From assembly GCA_014898415.1 (NCBI GenBank), contig RCTD01000018.1:1307001-1371000 (forward strand): 64,000 bases of DNA, given 5' to 3'. Under the pieces are notes generated by a model. That model ran no database searches, had not been told where the DNA came from, and saw only the letters and a list, made by a program, of their open reading frames with translations. Positions within the stretch are counted from its first letter, which is position 1, and the number at the start of each line of letters is the position of its first letter. This DNA comes from Stromatinia cepivora. Lineage: Eukaryota; Ascomycota; Leotiomycetes; Helotiales; Sclerotiniaceae. Shown here in pieces: positions 48,183 to 59,579 of the stretch. The position numbers were made by a program, and so were the translations under genes.

Positions 48183-49662
48183 TTAAACCGCCTCGTTTGC
48201 TCCCGCATCATGATCCACAACAACTACAATAGGTATGATTCTTTCGTCTCCTGCTTCTCCCTTCTCTTCCTCCTTGCTCTCATGATTAACAAACACAAAA
48301 CTACCCACCACAACCAACGCACCTGCCCAATAAACTCCAGTACTCGTCTGCTCATTCAACCACATCTGCCCCACCAGACTCAACGGAATTGTCATACTCA
48401 ACCCTACCGTTACCACCAACGGTGTCGTCAATAGCATCGCGTAGGCCCAGCAGTAATCGCTTATGAAACTACTCAAAGAATTCAATAATACTATGAGCCA
48501 GATTTTGCCAGTGGGAGGCAGCTCAAATTTTTCCACGCCGGTGAAATGCAAGATGAAGAAACCGGGCCATAGAAATATGACGTTGAAGAGGCCGACAAGT
48601 CCAAAGAATAAGGGCATATCGACACGGTCCTCATTACCGCAGCGCTTTTTCATCACTACTGCATAAAGCCCATACATAACCGCGCTCCCAAAAGCCATAA
48701 TATCGCCAATAGCAATTTGGGCTTGGGATTTATGGGGAAAATTTCCGCGGTTGGAGTCATTGTCCGTACTCCCTAGATCAACCGAGGAAATAAGGATGAT
48801 GCCTACAAAAGAAGCCAAAACACCAATGAGTTTCCGGATGGTAAAGGATTCGACGCGGACGAGGGCTCCGAATAGCAGAGTGAAGATTGAGGAAGTGGAG
48901 GCTAGGATCGTGGAGGAGGCGACGGATGTGTATTCGAGACAGCCGGCCACGAGGTAATTGGCTACGAACCAAAGCAGGGAGAATTCGAGAGAAAGTTTGG
49001 CGGTTTCGGAAACACTTAGTTTGTCTTCCTTTTCTTGCTCTTGTGGTTGGGGAAGATCTGTGTCAAAGTCATCGGTGGAGCTAAGGAGACGGGAGTGAGA
49101 AGCGCTCATAGAATCGTATTCTTGGTCTTCAAGGCTGGATTCCCGGGCACACCATCCTTTGCGGAGATTCTGGAGTCCGGAGCGGTATTTTAAGATTTGT
49201 TCGTGATAATAATCGACAGCGGAATCCTTCACATGCGACCACCCATGCTCCCTCGATATTCGTAGAAAGATAGGGATTAACGATATAGCAAAGAACGACG
49301 TGTTGATATATGTCACGAAATATGGTTTTGAATAGGTGTTATCGGCGAATATATACTATTGTTCTTGGTATCAGTATGAGTAGGTATCTAATCCCTTGAT
49401 ACTTTCCCAACTCAAAATACCAAGCTTGCAAAGAGAGAAGCATACTCACACTAGCAAGAAAATTACTACTCGTCCATAACATCACCGTAACTCCCAATAG
49501 CACCATGCCCAGCGTTCTGCGCGCTACATTCTCCAACCCCACTCCAGCTCTAAATCCCATGTTCTTGCTACCTGTGTCCGCACTGGTGTCTGTAATCGCC
49601 CTTTCTAACGACAGTCTCTGAGTATGTGTCTGCATTATAGCAGGATCCGTTGATACGCTCAT
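48183..49662 (-). CDS. EamA/SLC35F-type transporter (YML018C/THI74-like)
   Basis: Two exons (49,662-49,450 and 49,355-48,183; a 94-nt GT-AG intron) encode 461 aa. The splice joins LWTSSNFLAS to YIFADNTYSKPYFVTYINTS, the conserved first two membrane helices of this fungal/animal family. About ten hydrophobic helices follow a soluble 45-residue N-terminus. A polar loop of about 90 residues with a Glu/Gln-rich stretch (PQPQEQEKEDK) splits the two EamA halves. The second half has SIFTLLFGALVRVE and SFVGIILISSVDLGS. Relatives include yeast YML018C, found at the vacuolar membrane, Thi74 and human SLC35F5. The substrate is unknown. The tail after the last helix is acidic. Confidence 0.85.
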
Positions 49663-50546
49663 GGCGTCGAGTTTGGTTGACTGTGCCGTCGTTTCCGGAT
49701 CGAGTTGTGGGATATCGTCCTTTAATCGCCTTTCCGACCTTATCTATATCCCACCTATGCCCACGCAGCCAGAATTCCGTCGAGTGGACGTAAACTATGT
49801 GGATTTCTTTTCAGGAGGTCGGAAGGTCATGGAGGTCGTAAACACATGCACAAATATTGATGCATTTAATAATACGTTGAATCCTCTTATACCAGGAGTT
49901 GAAGCGTGAGCGTGTTTGTTCGTCCTTGATGCGATCAATATAGTCGAAGCAGTAGTGAATTCAGAACACGGGAGACTGAGCACGCGACCGAAATCATCAA
50001 CGATGCTTCTGCAATTCCCGTAATCTCGAAGAGAAATAACTTATAAAATAAAAGTCAAGCCAAGTGAAGTGAAGGCTGACTGTACCTGCCCAGTGGATCA
50101 AGACAACCTCATATGATAAGTTTATCGCTTGGCTTGTAATAAACTAGACTAGGTAGGTGTACGCTAAATCGTTATCAAACGCAATTTCATCAAGAGCATT
50201 GAATCGAGGAGAGTCAAAGGCAAATAGAGGCTGGTGAACTTTGTTTCAATGTCACTGTAAGTTTCGCTAACGTACTCGCATCACTGAAGAGAACTGTTCT
50301 AATACAAATAAAGTGGCTCGTCCAAGAAAGATTTCATTTACGAACTATGAAACGCGTCTCTCTCATTATACATTCTGTATCATCAAGGAAAGAAGAAAAT
50401 CGCAGACCCAATAGCGCCAGAATGATCCTTATGTACAGTTGATCTCGCATCAAAGCTTCCCGTATAATTCCCTCGATGACTGAAAGGGTGGGGTGGAGAG
50501 AGAGAATGAGACCAAAGACTTCCAACGCGACCCCAGCGACTGCCAT
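49663..50546. other. Intergenic region, no supported gene
   Basis: Holds the promoter side of the transporter gene and the downstream side of Ypt7. Open frames at 49,661-49,909 (+) and 50,546-50,334 (-) have no family signature. The second begins directly after the Ypt7 stop codon. Confidence 0.55.
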
Positions 50547-51509
50547 TTAACAAGCACAGCCATCTCTATCATTCTCGATATGGATGTTGATTGGATCCGA
50601 GTAGTCTCCATTGTATTCTTCCGATTCCTCCTGTGCTAGAGCGTTTCTTGCGATGACTGAAAAGGAGGTTAGCTCAGAAGTGTCAAAGACGATAGAGATT
50701 AGTTACCTTCAAAGGCTTGCTCAACGTTGATGGCCTCCTTTGCACTCGTCTCGAAGTATGGAATATTGCCTTTTGAAGTGCAGAAAGTCATGGCCCGTTT
50801 TGAAGAGATCTAAGGCACCATTAGCAAAATATCGTAATGCCATCCCAATGCCAAACTTACTACTCTCTTGTTCTCCTCAACATCAATCTTGTTACCTAGA
50901 ACGACCTATTTAACCATCAGCGCCACATTCCTTTTCAGCAAAGTTACTAAACTTACAAATGGAAAGCTTTCTGGATCTCTAGGCGAGGCCTGGATCAGGA
51001 ATTCATCCCTCCAGCTATCCAATGTGTCGAAACTTTTTGAATTGTTGACATCGTAGACGAGAACACAGCAATCCGCTCCTCTGTAGAATGCGACCCCTAA
51101 CGATTGAAACCGTTCCTGACCTGCTGTATCCCAAAGCTATAATCCAGCTATCAGCTACCACATTCTCGCCGCCATGTATTGCGTAGAACCCTCACCTGCA
51201 TAGTGACTAATCGATCATCAACCAGAACTTCCTTTGTCAAGAAATCCGCCCCGATAGTTGCCTTGTAGCTTGCACTGAACTTCTTATTGACCTAATCCAT
51301 TATTAGTCTCTCATATTGGCGTATGCATCAGGAGTGAAAGATGAAAGACTCGGCAGGTGTTCAACGTACATATTGATTCATCAAACTCGTCTTTCCTACA
51401 CCGCTATCGCCCAGGATAATAACCTGCGAATTTAAGATCAGTATCAAACTAGAGATAAGACCTTAGTGATAATCCTCACCTTCAGTAAGACCTTCTTTCT
51501 TGAAGCCAT
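50547..51509 (-). CDS. ypt7: Rab7-family GTPase Ypt7
   Basis: Seven exons: 51,509-51,480; 51,423-51,370; 51,291-51,196; 51,136-50,957; 50,905-50,861; 50,809-50,707; 50,656-50,547. They encode 205 aa, the usual Ypt7 length. The G-motifs are intact: GDSGVGKT (15-22), effector region [11 protein letters not shown] (35-45), WDTAGQERF (62-70), NKID (125-128), TSAK (156-159). The protein ends CAC, the double-cysteine geranylgeranylation signal. The Rab7-specific start [15 protein letters not shown] is present. Ypt7 on the vacuole recruits the HOPS complex for homotypic fusion and for fusion of autophagosomes and late endosomes. The gene is head-to-head with atg16. All introns are GT-AG. Confidence 0.97.
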
Positions 51510-52597
51510 CTTTCCTTGTGCTTCCTTGATCTGATCTCTTCTCTTCACGAAGCGCTAACTTTCTCCCTGCCTTTCCTCTGTCCCTTTCCTCAATCAAAAA
51601 AGGAGCGTAAACACGTAATCTGAAGAATCGTTTCGTTCGTTGAAAAAGAATCCCGTTCAATTTTCAAGAAATCGGAATATGTATGTATTAATGTAGTCCT
51701 TGTCATTGGTTTGATTGAGTGAAGAGGAGGAACATCAACATTAAGCTTTAGTGCATTGCCTCGTGCGCTTCCTCACTAAAACGACCCATCATCAGAAACC
51801 CGCTAGCACCGGCCGCTTTATCCTATCAGCTTTTGCTTATCTAGATCCCACTAAAGAGGCTAGAGCTCACCAAACACCAAGACCCCCCATTACTTAAACC
51901 ATTTAGGGTAGCAACTTAGATACTTGGATACTTAATCATTTTTTGAAATTATATAAGCAACGTTACCGAGCACTACATACGAATATATATGTACTAGGGC
52001 GAACATCACGATACTCTCATTCATAATCAGTAAAATATCACAAGTGGCTTATTTTTAAATTATACTGTTCAATATTCCTAATTGAGTCATACATTCAAAA
52101 TAATGGAAATACCGTGATTGATGGATAGTAAGTAGTTGATTCAATTGAAAATTGAGGTTTAGGTCTTAAAGGCCCTATAATTTAGTGATTTGGGGTTTGA
52201 AGGGTAGTCTGTAGAATATTAGTACTATGAAAATGTAATAAAAGTTCGAAGTCCCCGATTCTGGCAGGGGTATTGTTGAAAGTTGCTTGATTGGGTAAGG
52301 GCCTGGGCGTTTCGTTGCCATTCCAGACGTTCCCTTATCCGATAGATACGCATCTTGCATGTTGCATGAGAGAACCTCTTTATCCCATTCACTTGCAGAA
52401 TCTCGTACATAAAAAATATCAGGCTACACTTTTCTTCAACAAATTTTTAATATCTATAACCTAGAACTTCAATTTTTCGTGGAATTCTACCATAGGTAGA
52501 GGGTGTATTCTATGATTATCTACTGACGAAAAACCATTTGTAACTTTCAGAGCAATGCAGCCTCAACTTATACATCAGCAACCAAGAAAACGACACG
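51510..52597. promoter_or_regulatory. Shared divergent promoter region of ypt7 and atg16
   Basis: About 1.1 kb between the two start codons with no credible reading frame, so both genes must be controlled from here. Upstream of ypt7 it is pyrimidine/purine-tract rich. Near 51,820-51,845 there are CTATC and TTATCT sequences, which are GATA-type sites on the opposite strand. Fungal GATA factors control nitrogen starvation and autophagy genes, but the functional link here is inference. Confidence 0.5.
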
Positions 52598-53265
52598 ATG
52601 ACTTCCTGGCGCGATGAGTATATTAAAGCTTTACAAGAACGTGACGAGCGAGAACAAGCTAGCTACCAGCGATTTGATCGTCAGTTTATAGAAGTTTGTA
52701 CGTAACCCCTTCTGAAGTGCATTTTGTCCAAAATCTAATAACTCGCAAAGATACTCAGCTGCTCGACAGAGTCTCCGCCCAAACCGCGGCAGCGGCTGTT
52801 CACGATACTCCTTCGTCCCTCTCTTCTTCTTCCACGTCTCAGAAAACAACCTTCAAAAATACAAAACAAACTCAACCCACCTCCTCTTTCGAGATCCTCC
52901 AACTTCGCGCTTCCTTGGCCGAAGCACTCCGTTCCTCTTCACACTTTCAATCGCGCCTGAAAACCGCTGAAACCTCTCTTCAGGCTCTACGTAATAAAAG
53001 CATCTCAGAATCTAAACAAATCGAAAATTTGACTCGAGAACGAAATATCATGGAAAGGAAGATTAGGGATAGAGATGAGGAGTTGAAGGCTAAGACTAAG
53101 GGGTACCATGATGTGCAGGATGAGATGATATCTCTGAATTTACAGCTTAATATAGCAGAGCAGAATGAGAAAAGATTAAAGGCGGAAAATAAAGAGTTGA
53201 TCGATAGGTGGATGGCTCAAAAGGGAAGGGAAGCGGATGAAATGAATAGAACGTTTGGGACCTAA
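52598..53265 (+). CDS. atg16: Autophagy protein Atg16
   Basis: Two exons (52,598-52,697 and 52,751-53,265; a 53-nt GTACGT...AAAG intron with CTAAT) encode 204 aa. The N-terminus WRDEYIKALQERDEREQASY is the conserved Atg5-binding helix. Splicing gives FIEVYTQLLDRVSAQ. A Ser/Thr-rich linker (about 50-80) leads to a long coiled coil (about 85-195) with the family ending KELIDRWMAQKGREADEMN. As in yeast, it lacks the WD40 domain of animal ATG16L1. Atg16 dimerises and holds Atg5-Atg12, which acts as the E3-like enzyme lipidating Atg8 at the phagophore. Divergent from ypt7. Confidence 0.95.
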
Positions 53266-53531
53266 TGTATGGAACTAATGATTCATAAACCATGCCCGAT
53301 TACTTTTGTTTTAAAATCACCGAACTAGCGTAAGATATGCACCCATAACGACGCTGATACAAATACATTCATCTATGAATACATCTACTTAATACCGACT
53401 TGATGCTAATATCGCTGTGTACCCGAGTACCCAATAATGACCTGCCCAGTGGTATCAACTAATACAAGAAAAACGATGTGTCCAAAGCCCATGGACCTTT
53501 TGCCATACTCCTGAATATTCTAATCCACAAA

Positions 53532-55247
53532 TCATCTAACCCGAGACCCCCGTGCCTGTCTATCCTCTACGGACTTGTGATAATTAGCTACAAAGCTACT
53601 ATCCTTTGTAGCAACATAGTAATCCCCTCCTCCACCCTGCCAACTAACATCTCCTTGTGCGAAGGTCTTCTTTTCGACTCGCAATAGATTGATTGGGTTA
53701 TATTGATTGTACTGGTTCATAACATGGCCATCTGGTACGAAAGTTTTTAAACTCACAATCTTACAACCCTCTTTCAAATCCAAGAATAAGTTCACAAGAC
53801 TTTGATTCAAATTAGGGTTGAAGACCTGGTTGTTGACCAAGATAACGTCAGCCCTCCTCATCGCCTCATGAATCTTTGTGTTCTCCAAAAAATCCCCTTC
53901 CTCAAGGTTGACAGATCCGGCGCTGAGACCCCAAGCCCTGCAGCGTGCAAAGAACTCTGTCTTTTGGACAGCAGCAAGCTTACAGCAATTTCGCATTATT
54001 TCGCAGCCCCAACTTTCGCAACCAACTTGCAAGGCGGCATGAATGACGACATTCCCTACCCCCGAACCAAGATCTATGAAAACTTGATCGGATTTCATGC
54101 GAGTATCTTCCTTGAGAATTCGGGATATGAACGGGAATGTAAGCTCGCCGTAGACATAATCTGTGCCGTTCTTGTATTCTCTAGTCAATTCAACCTGAGG
54201 AGATACTGCTCGGTCGTAGACTTGCTGGAGAACCATTTTGAGAAGTTTAGACGATAGTGAATGCATATTATCCAGATTTTGTGCCAGCGATCCATTCTTG
54301 GTGAGAGTACCGAGTGCGTCGTTGTAAACTTCCACAGCATTCCGAAATTCGAGTAATAGCTCCTTTAGCCTCGCTTTGTCATAGGGCTTTTTATTTTTGT
54401 TGGCGAGAGTCCAAGTAATATTGTTCGTTGCTTTGTTAATCTTGCGAATGATCCCCGTTTCTGGATGCTGGAACTCCGCTGCTTGCTCTTCAGTCAGATA
54501 TTCCTCCTTAACTATTTCTGCAATCTTTGGTATTTCATCGTAAGGATTAATTAATTCTTCTTCTCCAGGATCAATGACTTCGCCTTCGGAAATGAGTTGG
54601 TATCTTTATTGTTGACATTTATTAGCTCAGTCTTACTTCAGGTTCGGAGATTGCAGAGAAGAGGCGTACCTTTCCATACGACGAACGCTAGGGTATCGTA
54701 GGTAAACTGCTTCACCCTCCTCCTTCTTTCTATCGCAAACCTTCTCGCCCCTCTTAGCCCTGTGCTTCGTCATCATGACATCGGCCGCATGGATCATTTT
54801 ACATTTAGAACCTTGATTGTCAGCGGCTTCAGACAAAAAAGCCTTTTGGTCTCTCAGACTTCTCCTCAAATCAAGTTCCACGTTTTCCGACTTGGCCCGT
54901 TTGGCTGGTATGTCAATCTCTTCGTCTTCCTCGCTATCACTCTCCAACGGTCGCTGGCTTGGACTTCTTCGAGCTTTAAGATTTGAGCTTTTCCCTACAC
55001 CACGACTTTCGCTGATTTCTCTTTCTTTTCTCTTCTTTCCCACCCCGAGGGTAGAATTGGAGATTGCCAATCTGCCACGAGCTTCCGCGACCCTCGTCGC
55101 AGGTGCTCCAGTTCGGAGGTTTTTACTCGATGTTCTGGTGGGTAAAGTCGGCCTTGGAGACTGCTTTGGAACTTTGACGGCCTCGATTTTGTATTTCGGA
55201 ACCACAGGCTTAATTGTAAGATTTTTTTGTCCGAAATTCAAACTCAT
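53532..55247 (-). CDS. dot1: Histone H3-K79 methyltransferase Dot1
   Basis: Two exons (55,247-54,670 and 54,603-53,532; a 66-nt GT-AG intron) encode 549 aa. The first 190 residues are basic and low-complexity, with KKRKEREISE- and RAKRGEK-type patches and an acidic SDSEEDEEID stretch. Such a tail binds DNA and the nucleosome in yeast Dot1. The catalytic DOT1 fold is in exon 2: YGELTFPFI (344-352), FIDLGSGVGN (motif I, D370), the CEI acidic residue after motif I (E394), NNQVFNP (450-456; NNFAF in yeast) and IVSLKTFVP. The NNQVF variant differs from the textbook motif but the rest is complete. It methylates Lys79 of H3 in chromatin. Confidence 0.95.
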
Positions 55248-56786
55248 TCCTGCTGTCCCAGAAAAAGAACGAAGAATAAATGTTTGGTCTTGCCAAAATA
55301 GAGGACTAATATATGTTGATGCTGTAATCTCAAAAATGAATATGGTAGCTAAGGAGTGTGAAGAGATGATTTATGGTAGAATTCAAAGTTGTAGGATGGT
55401 AGAATATTACATGTTAAAAAGTAAATAAGTCTAGCAGGCAGGCACGATCGAAGGCTGCACTACCTAATGCATGGATCTACGCTAATATTTATCACGTGAT
55501 GATACTTATCTGGAAAGATTGTTCTGGAAACGGAAAGAGGGGGCACCATATAATTTATGAACAATTAGACTATACAGAATCATCGATAAAAACTTTCAAC
55601 ATATTTCACAATTTGACAAATTCATATTATGAGGCCAAAATGAATTCAATTCAATTTTCAAAACAAAACTATCATTTATTAATTGACTTGATATTGATTT
55701 TTTTACTTTTTTTTAAAAAAAGAGGAATTCTTTAATTAAGTATCGAGAAAAGAGGAGAGTCCTTTTTCAATAATATCCAGTTGTATAGTATGCATATATA
55801 TGTTTTGATTCCTATAAGAAAATATCAAGCATTATTAGAACCTCTTACTATTTAATGACTTTTTAACTTTGGACCTATTAAAAACCATATATCAATAATG
55901 TAGCTCAAGAACAACATTCCAGTTTGTTATCATTTCCTTGTGATACATGTGTATAAGAATCTCTGAGATGCTTGGTAACTTTGCTAGAATTTTACTACTT
56001 CTTCACATTTAACATCATAAATTGGCCTTATTCATGGATCCCCTCCCCTCCATCTCCTATTCTAATGCCCAATACCAATCTTAAAAGTGCAAATACAAAT
56101 GCAACAATTAGGAAACCACAAAAAAGCTTCTAAGTTATCTTAGACTCATAGCCATCTCATGTCGCATCATCATTCGATTCCTTCTCATCACCCTCGGCCT
56201 ATCATGTGCAGATATGTTGAAGGTTAAAAGGATAATATAGTGATGGCAAGCAAATGGCTGTATGAACATGGAAATTGTGAGGATGATTCATTGTTCCCCA
56301 GAAATAGATAACTTTTTGATGCCCAGATTTACTTTTTTGGAAAACAGGAGAGTAGACCAGCAAAACACACAAAAGACCCAAACAGACCCAAACAGACCCA
56401 AGTGTATGAGATGACAGGTAGTCTAACATGTCAGTCAGGAACACCATGCGCCCCAAAGAGGTATGTAACATTTGTGCAGAGGCCGCCCATATTCAATCTA
56501 GATATTACTAGTATAGAAGAGTAGAGTGGATTCCAGAAAAGCTTTTCGTATGCTGCAAGGCTGTGGTATCGTTCTGGGCCCGTGAGGCTAAACATGGGAA
56601 TAGAAATCTAGACACAAAGATTTATGCGGATCCAACGCCGAAGGAAATCGTTTTGAGAATTGAGGAACGGGAAATTATTCTTCTTGCCATTTAGGAGCAT
56701 TGGATTTATGACACTAGATGCTCAGTGCACCGAGAATGCTTGCTCGGTTTGTCAATGTTTCATTGACGCCTCTCAAAATCTGATAT
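55248..56786. other. Intergenic region including the dot1 promoter
   Basis: About 1.5 kb without a supported gene. The left part is upstream of dot1 and includes the palindrome ATCACGTGAT (listed). The middle is AT-rich. A short direct repeat of ACCCAAACAG occurs near 56,373-56,402. The right end is the 3' side of the eIF4B gene. Confidence 0.6.
55490..55499. promoter_or_regulatory. CACGTG E-box palindrome upstream of dot1
   Basis: A perfect 10-bp palindrome ATCACGTGAT about 245 bp upstream of the dot1 start codon. CACGTG is the core site of fungal bHLH factors such as Cbf1 and Pho4. Its use here is inference. Confidence 0.5.
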
Positions 56787-58934
56787 CTAAGAAGCAATAG
56801 CACGTTGGCCTGCATTGCCACCACGATTGTTTTTCTTGGGTTTGGACACGGTGCTCCAGCCATCCTCTTCCATAACTGCAGTTTCAGTTGCGGCAGCAGG
56901 AGTCTGGGCTGGTGCAGTTGCATTTTGTCCACCACCATTTGTGTTTTGCCTGTAGTTTCTTCCGCCATCGTTGTGTCTTGAACCTCTTGGTGCATGGTGG
57001 CCATCACCTCTACCCCTTGGTCCTCTTGGAATGTCATCTCTGGGAGGTTTAGGCCCGGATGATGGACGTCTCCATGCACCAGTATCGGATGGTTTTGGTC
57101 TGGCATCCCTTACAATCTCTTTTGGTTTGACAGCCTTATCGTCGACTACCTGACCATTTGCATTCTCAGTTTCAATTGTCTTTCCTTCCTTTGTCGCTTC
57201 TCCACCCTCATGTTGTATGGTTTCAACCTTCTTCTCGTTATTCTCAGCTTCCTTAGCCTTAGCAGCCTCTCTTTCCTGCTTGGCCTTTTCATCGGCATCC
57301 TTCTTCTCTTTGATTGCCTGTTGTCGCTTCTCCTCAATTTCTTTCTCCTTGGCGGCAGTATCAATTGGACGAGCAGCTCCAAATGGGCTTGCCTTTGCAT
57401 CTCCTGCAGCAGATGGGGAGGATGAGTCGGCAGGGACCTCGGAAACAGTGCGCTTTGCGAGGTTCAACCTCGGTCTACCACCAGCTGGTGCAGATGGAAG
57501 GGCAGGAGAAGCTGGTGCCTCGCTGCCTTCACGGGATGGAACGGGTGACTTTGCAGCTGGTGCAGCTGGTGGGTCCGGTCGCATCTTGCTACGCCATTGG
57601 TTGTCTTGATCGGCAGCGGTTGGGGCACGCTCGACAGCGGGTCGCTCCTGGAATTCGCGTCTAGGTGGTCTGGATCCCTCTTGCGAACCGGAGCCCTGGC
57701 CTTGAGATCTTGCTTCACCCCAAGCAGCTGGTGAAGCTTTGCGGTCTCTGAAACCTTCAGCCCTGGGTCCATCGTTGGTTCGTGGTCTGCCACCTTCTCT
57801 TGGAGCACGTTCTTGTTGTGCGAGGGGTGAAAGTGGGCCCTTTCGCTCCCAGTTCCCAAAGTCTCGAACCTTGCCATCACTTTCGGGCTCACGAGGGGCT
57901 CTACGTTCGCCGCCTTCCTCTCCAAATCGGCTGGATTGATATCCTCGATCCGAAGTGCGACGCTCCCCTCCACGGCCTGGCAAATCCGGTAATGGTCCCT
58001 TTCTGCTCCAATCTCCAAGCTCTCGTACATCTGGACGGTCACCACGATCCTTTGCTGCAGCATATCTTAGTGAAAAGCGAAAATGCGAAGGGCATCAAAC
58101 TTACGTGGATCGGCAACGCTGATTCTGATATTACGTCCTTGGAATTGAGTTCCGTTCAAAGTCAGGGCAGACTTGAGACCTTCCAAAGAGCCAAACTCTG
58201 CATATCCGAAACCCTTTGGTTTCATTTCCATTTTATCCTCGATGATGCGTACATTGATACATTCACAGCCGACGAAGAATTCGTTAACATCGCCGATGGT
58301 GGCGTCGAATGAAAGGTTTCCAAGATGGACAGTGTAAGGTGGCTTATCGGGGAGGGGGAGTTCCTCACGAACGGAATAACCTGTTGCGAATTAGAATCAT
58401 AAATTTTATTGAGAGAGAAAGGGTCGAAGGAAGGTGATGAGAAACTTACCTCCGGCATTGTTGCCATAAGTACCAGTAGTAGAGCTGTAGGTACGTCTCT
58501 CGTTGCTGCTTCCGCCATAACCAGAAGGACGCGAGTCTATTCTAGTCAGTCATCATTTATCCTTGCACAATTGGCCATGACCAGTTTGCTCGTTTGCAAT
58601 CACATACCGGCTAGGAGACGGAAATTAGCAAGGCTAGACATTGACATAGGAATGGAATGTACTTACAAACTGGCATATCCTCCATCTCATCGGCCCATGA
58701 TCCTAACTCTATATGGATATCAGTATGTAAAAACTATTGTGTGAGGACGGTAGGCATTTATACTCTCATCAGCCAAGAAGGTCCCGAGGGACATCTTCTG
58801 CTGTTCCTTCTTCTTGGGAGCTATGGCACAATCACAATTAGCTATTATATACGCAACATCTTGGAGACCCACAGCGACAGTACTATCGTGGTTGCGATAG
58901 TCGACGGAGGGATGTGAGGGGAGCGCTTACCCAT
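56787..58934 (-). CDS. tif3: Translation initiation factor eIF4B (Tif3-like)
   Basis: Six exons: 58,934-58,931; 58,820-58,764; 58,708-58,667; 58,536-58,450; 58,380-58,105; 58,054-56,787. They encode 577 aa. The first exon holds only ATG plus one base, giving MAPKKKEQQKMSLGTFLADE. A GSWADEMEDMP motif typical of eIF4B follows. One RRM spans about residues 75-153, with RNP2 VHLGNL and RNP1 KPKGFGYAEF. After it, ELGDWSRKGPLPDL and DFGNWERKGPLSPL are two copies of the Trp-Arg-Gly-Pro-Leu repeat found in yeast Tif3. A Pro/Ala-rich then Lys/Glu-rich (coiled-coil-like) region and an RGG-type C-terminus follow (RGPRGRGDGHHAPRG). Role: RNA binding and stimulation of eIF4A helicase during initiation. 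Confidence 0.92.
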
Positions 58935-59579
58935 GATTGCGGCTTTTTTAGGACACTGCGCAAAAGAGTTTGCGCGTTGTCCAAGACGGAGTATTGAAGG
59001 TACTGTAAAGTCCTTCAATCGATCGTATGTATTTAACTTTAAGGTGTTCTTTAGGATATTCGAGGCTCGTCGAATATCTTTTCGTGTTTTGGTACGAAGA
59101 GGTCGAGGTTCTTCGTGGTGGGTTTGAATCAATCCAAAATGGAAATGGAAGAATTATTAAAAGTGCGAAGTTTTACAAGGATCGCGCGAAACTAGTGGGG
59201 CAAATTCTTTCACTAGTGCTGTGTTAATGAGTTTGCATTGGAATTTTTTTGGTAGAAAAATCGTATCTAGGTATGAAATATTTAGAAATTAAATCTCTCT
59301 TTTGAATTAAACTTAGAAAAATCCTATTTTAAATAGAACAGAATTAGATATAGTGCTAGTATATACTATACTGTTGATATAATACCCAGTCAGCTAGCAT
59401 ATATAAGATTCGATACCTATTGCAGGTAAAAATAAATCCCTAGGTAGGTGATATTTATTTTTCTCTTCAATACCTAGCTTGATTACCTATTTGCGTGTCA
59501 AAATGGCAATGGGTATCATGATATAAATTTCATACACTCATGTAGGTATTTAGGTATCATTAGTCCCGATACTTAGTAT
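58935..59579. other. Divergent promoter region between eIF4B and the next gene
   Basis: About 650 bp with no supported frame. AT-rich with several TACCTAGG-like repeats (59,270-59,560). Serves as upstream sequence for genes on both sides. Confidence 0.55.

Noticed and set aside
49661..49909. 82-codon plus-strand frame opposite the start of the transporter gene
   Set aside because: Overlaps the promoter and first codons of a well-supported gene and has no recognisable motif.
50334..50546. 70-codon minus-strand frame directly after the Ypt7 stop, starting MAVAGVALEVFG
   Set aside because: Its start resembles leaders of some fungal NLR-like proteins, but it is short, lies in the likely 3' UTR of ypt7 and has no continuation.
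53802..54257. 151-codon plus-strand frame inside dot1
   Set aside because: Antisense shadow of the conserved Dot1 catalytic domain.
54817..55428. 203-codon plus-strand frame opposite the Dot1 N-terminus
   Set aside because: Ser-rich shadow of the Lys/Glu-rich Dot1 tail; no independent support.
57464..58063. 199-codon minus-strand frame overlapping eIF4B
   Set aside because: Out-of-frame reading of the low-complexity eIF4B region; the alternative frame carries the family motifs.
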